A stretch of 5,155 nt of DNA from an uncultured Bacteroidota bacterium (GTDB lineage: Bacteria > Bacteroidota > Bacteroidia > Chitinophagales > Chitinophagaceae): positions 1-5,155 of the forward strand of contig CAIVKT010000602.1 in the NCBI GenBank assembly GCA_903906615.1, read 5' to 3'. The first letter of the stretch is position 1. Every line of letters starts with the position of its first letter. Below the pieces are notes generated by a model. That model saw only the letters and a program-made list of their open reading frames with translations. It had not been told where the DNA came from and ran no database searches. This document shows positions 4,642 to 5,155 of the stretch, piece by piece. A program made the position numbers and the translations under genes.

Positions 4642-5155
4642 TACTTTACATAATACTTATTAGCCAGTATATACGCCTCTACCTCTTCCGGCACTATATA
4701 CTTGATAGACCTTTTTTCCTTCACCTGCTTCCGTATGTATGTAGCCGATATATGCAGCAGCGGCGCGTCCAGCAGCATAATATCGGCCCCGTAGGTATCT
4801 TCCACCTCGAAGCCGGGCCTGTTGTACACCACAAAAGAATACCGCGACACCAACTGCTCAAAATTTTTCCACCGGTGAATATTCTGAAAACTATCTGCCC
4901 CCATGATCACCGAAAAACGCTCCAGCGGAAACTTCTCGGTAAGATAAGTAAGCGTGTCTATCGTATAAGATGGCTTGGGCAACTGGAACTCCACATTGCT
5001 CGCCCTGAACTTCGGATTGTCCTCTATCGCCAGGTTCACTAAGTGCAGCCGGTCATATTCATTGAGCAGCGAGTGCGAGTCTTTAAGCGGGTTGTGTGGC
5101 GATACCACAAACCATATTTTATCAATCTCGGTATGCGAGATCACGTGGTCGGCCA
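4641..5155 (-). CDS. nadD: Nicotinate-nucleotide adenylyltransferase, 5' end beyond window
   Basis: NadD joins nicotinate mononucleotide and ATP to make deamido-NAD, the next-to-last step of NAD synthesis in the cytoplasm. The visible 170 residues begin inside the protein at ADHVISHTEIDKIWFVVSPHNPLKD, and the frame stays open to the window edge. Roughly 20 N-terminal residues, including the GSFNPxHxGH nucleotide-binding motif, should lie outside. The GTG at 5144 is internal, not the start. Family marks seen: SPHNPLK, DRLHLVNLAI, PKPSYTIDTLTYL, MGADSFQNIHRWKNFEQL, and the C-terminal ISATYIR signature followed by YIVPEEVEAYI. The remaining length is normal for Bacteroidota NadD of about 190 residues. 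It ends at a TAA directly beside a palindromic repeat, and no U-tract terminator follows. Confidence 0.95.
   Translation of the reverse strand, partial: ADHVISHTEIDKIWFVVSPHNPLKDSHSLLNEYDRLHLVNLAIEDNPKFRASNVEFQLPKPSYTIDTLTYLTEKFPLERFSVIMGADSFQNIHRWKNFEQLVSRYSFVVYNRPGFEVEDTYGADIMLLDAPLLHISATYIRKQVKEKRSIKYIVPEEVEAYILANKYYVK

Noticed and set aside
4530..5042. 170-residue plus-strand open frame
   Set aside because: It is antisense to nadD and starts within the palindromic repeat; its composition is that of a shadow frame.
5144..5155. GTG at 5144 as the nadD start
   Set aside because: The frame continues upstream as ADH, matching the conserved NadD interior, and a start there would remove the nucleotide-binding motif.

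Overview
The window looks like chromosomal DNA from a member of the Bacteroidota, probably of the Chitinophagaceae type. Four things point there. Starts have A-rich leaders and no convincing Shine-Dalgarno sequence. Several upstream regions carry the Bacteroidota sigma-A -7 motif TAnnTTTG. A secreted glycine-rich protein runs into an Ig-like segment typical of the surface proteins of this phylum. The best-recognised proteins (NadD, tandem Usp, short sugar transferase, YtxH plus holin-like pair) read like members of this phylum. No tRNA, rRNA, CRISPR array, insertion sequence or phage structural gene is visible.

Layout from left to right. Bases 1-874 (minus) hold the N-terminal part of a secreted glycine-rich protein whose C-terminus lies outside the window. 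An AT-rich divergent intergenic region (875-1218) separates it from a plus-strand short-form bacterial sugar transferase (1219-1965), which has its own candidate promoter and a strong intrinsic terminator. A gap with a palindrome and a C/G-rich imperfect inverted repeat leads to a plus-strand tandem universal stress protein (2215-3033). This gene converges on a three-gene minus-strand cluster read from right to left: a YtxH-like small membrane protein (4080-4274), a two-helix PF07332-like holin-family membrane protein (3613-3978) and an unrecognised basic 134-residue protein (3194-3598). The cluster ends in an 8-bp tandem repeat, a small inverted repeat and a minus-strand intrinsic terminator at about 3047-3075. 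To its right is a compound palindromic repeat region (4436-4641) that reaches the stop codon of nadD (4641 to the window end, minus, 5' end missing).

The genes do not form one pathway. There is one NAD biosynthesis housekeeping gene, a lone lipid-linked glycan initiating enzyme, a stress protein, and a small membrane module. The module's gene content and order resemble the enterobacterial yqjD-yqjE-yqjK arrangement (small glycine-zipper tail protein, PF07332 membrane protein, small charged protein). I found no convincing evidence of a wholly new system. The best leads are this three-gene module with its unnamed third member, the compound inverted repeat next to nadD, the 8-bp tandem repeat over a stop codon, and the cysteine-containing poly-glycine surface protein.
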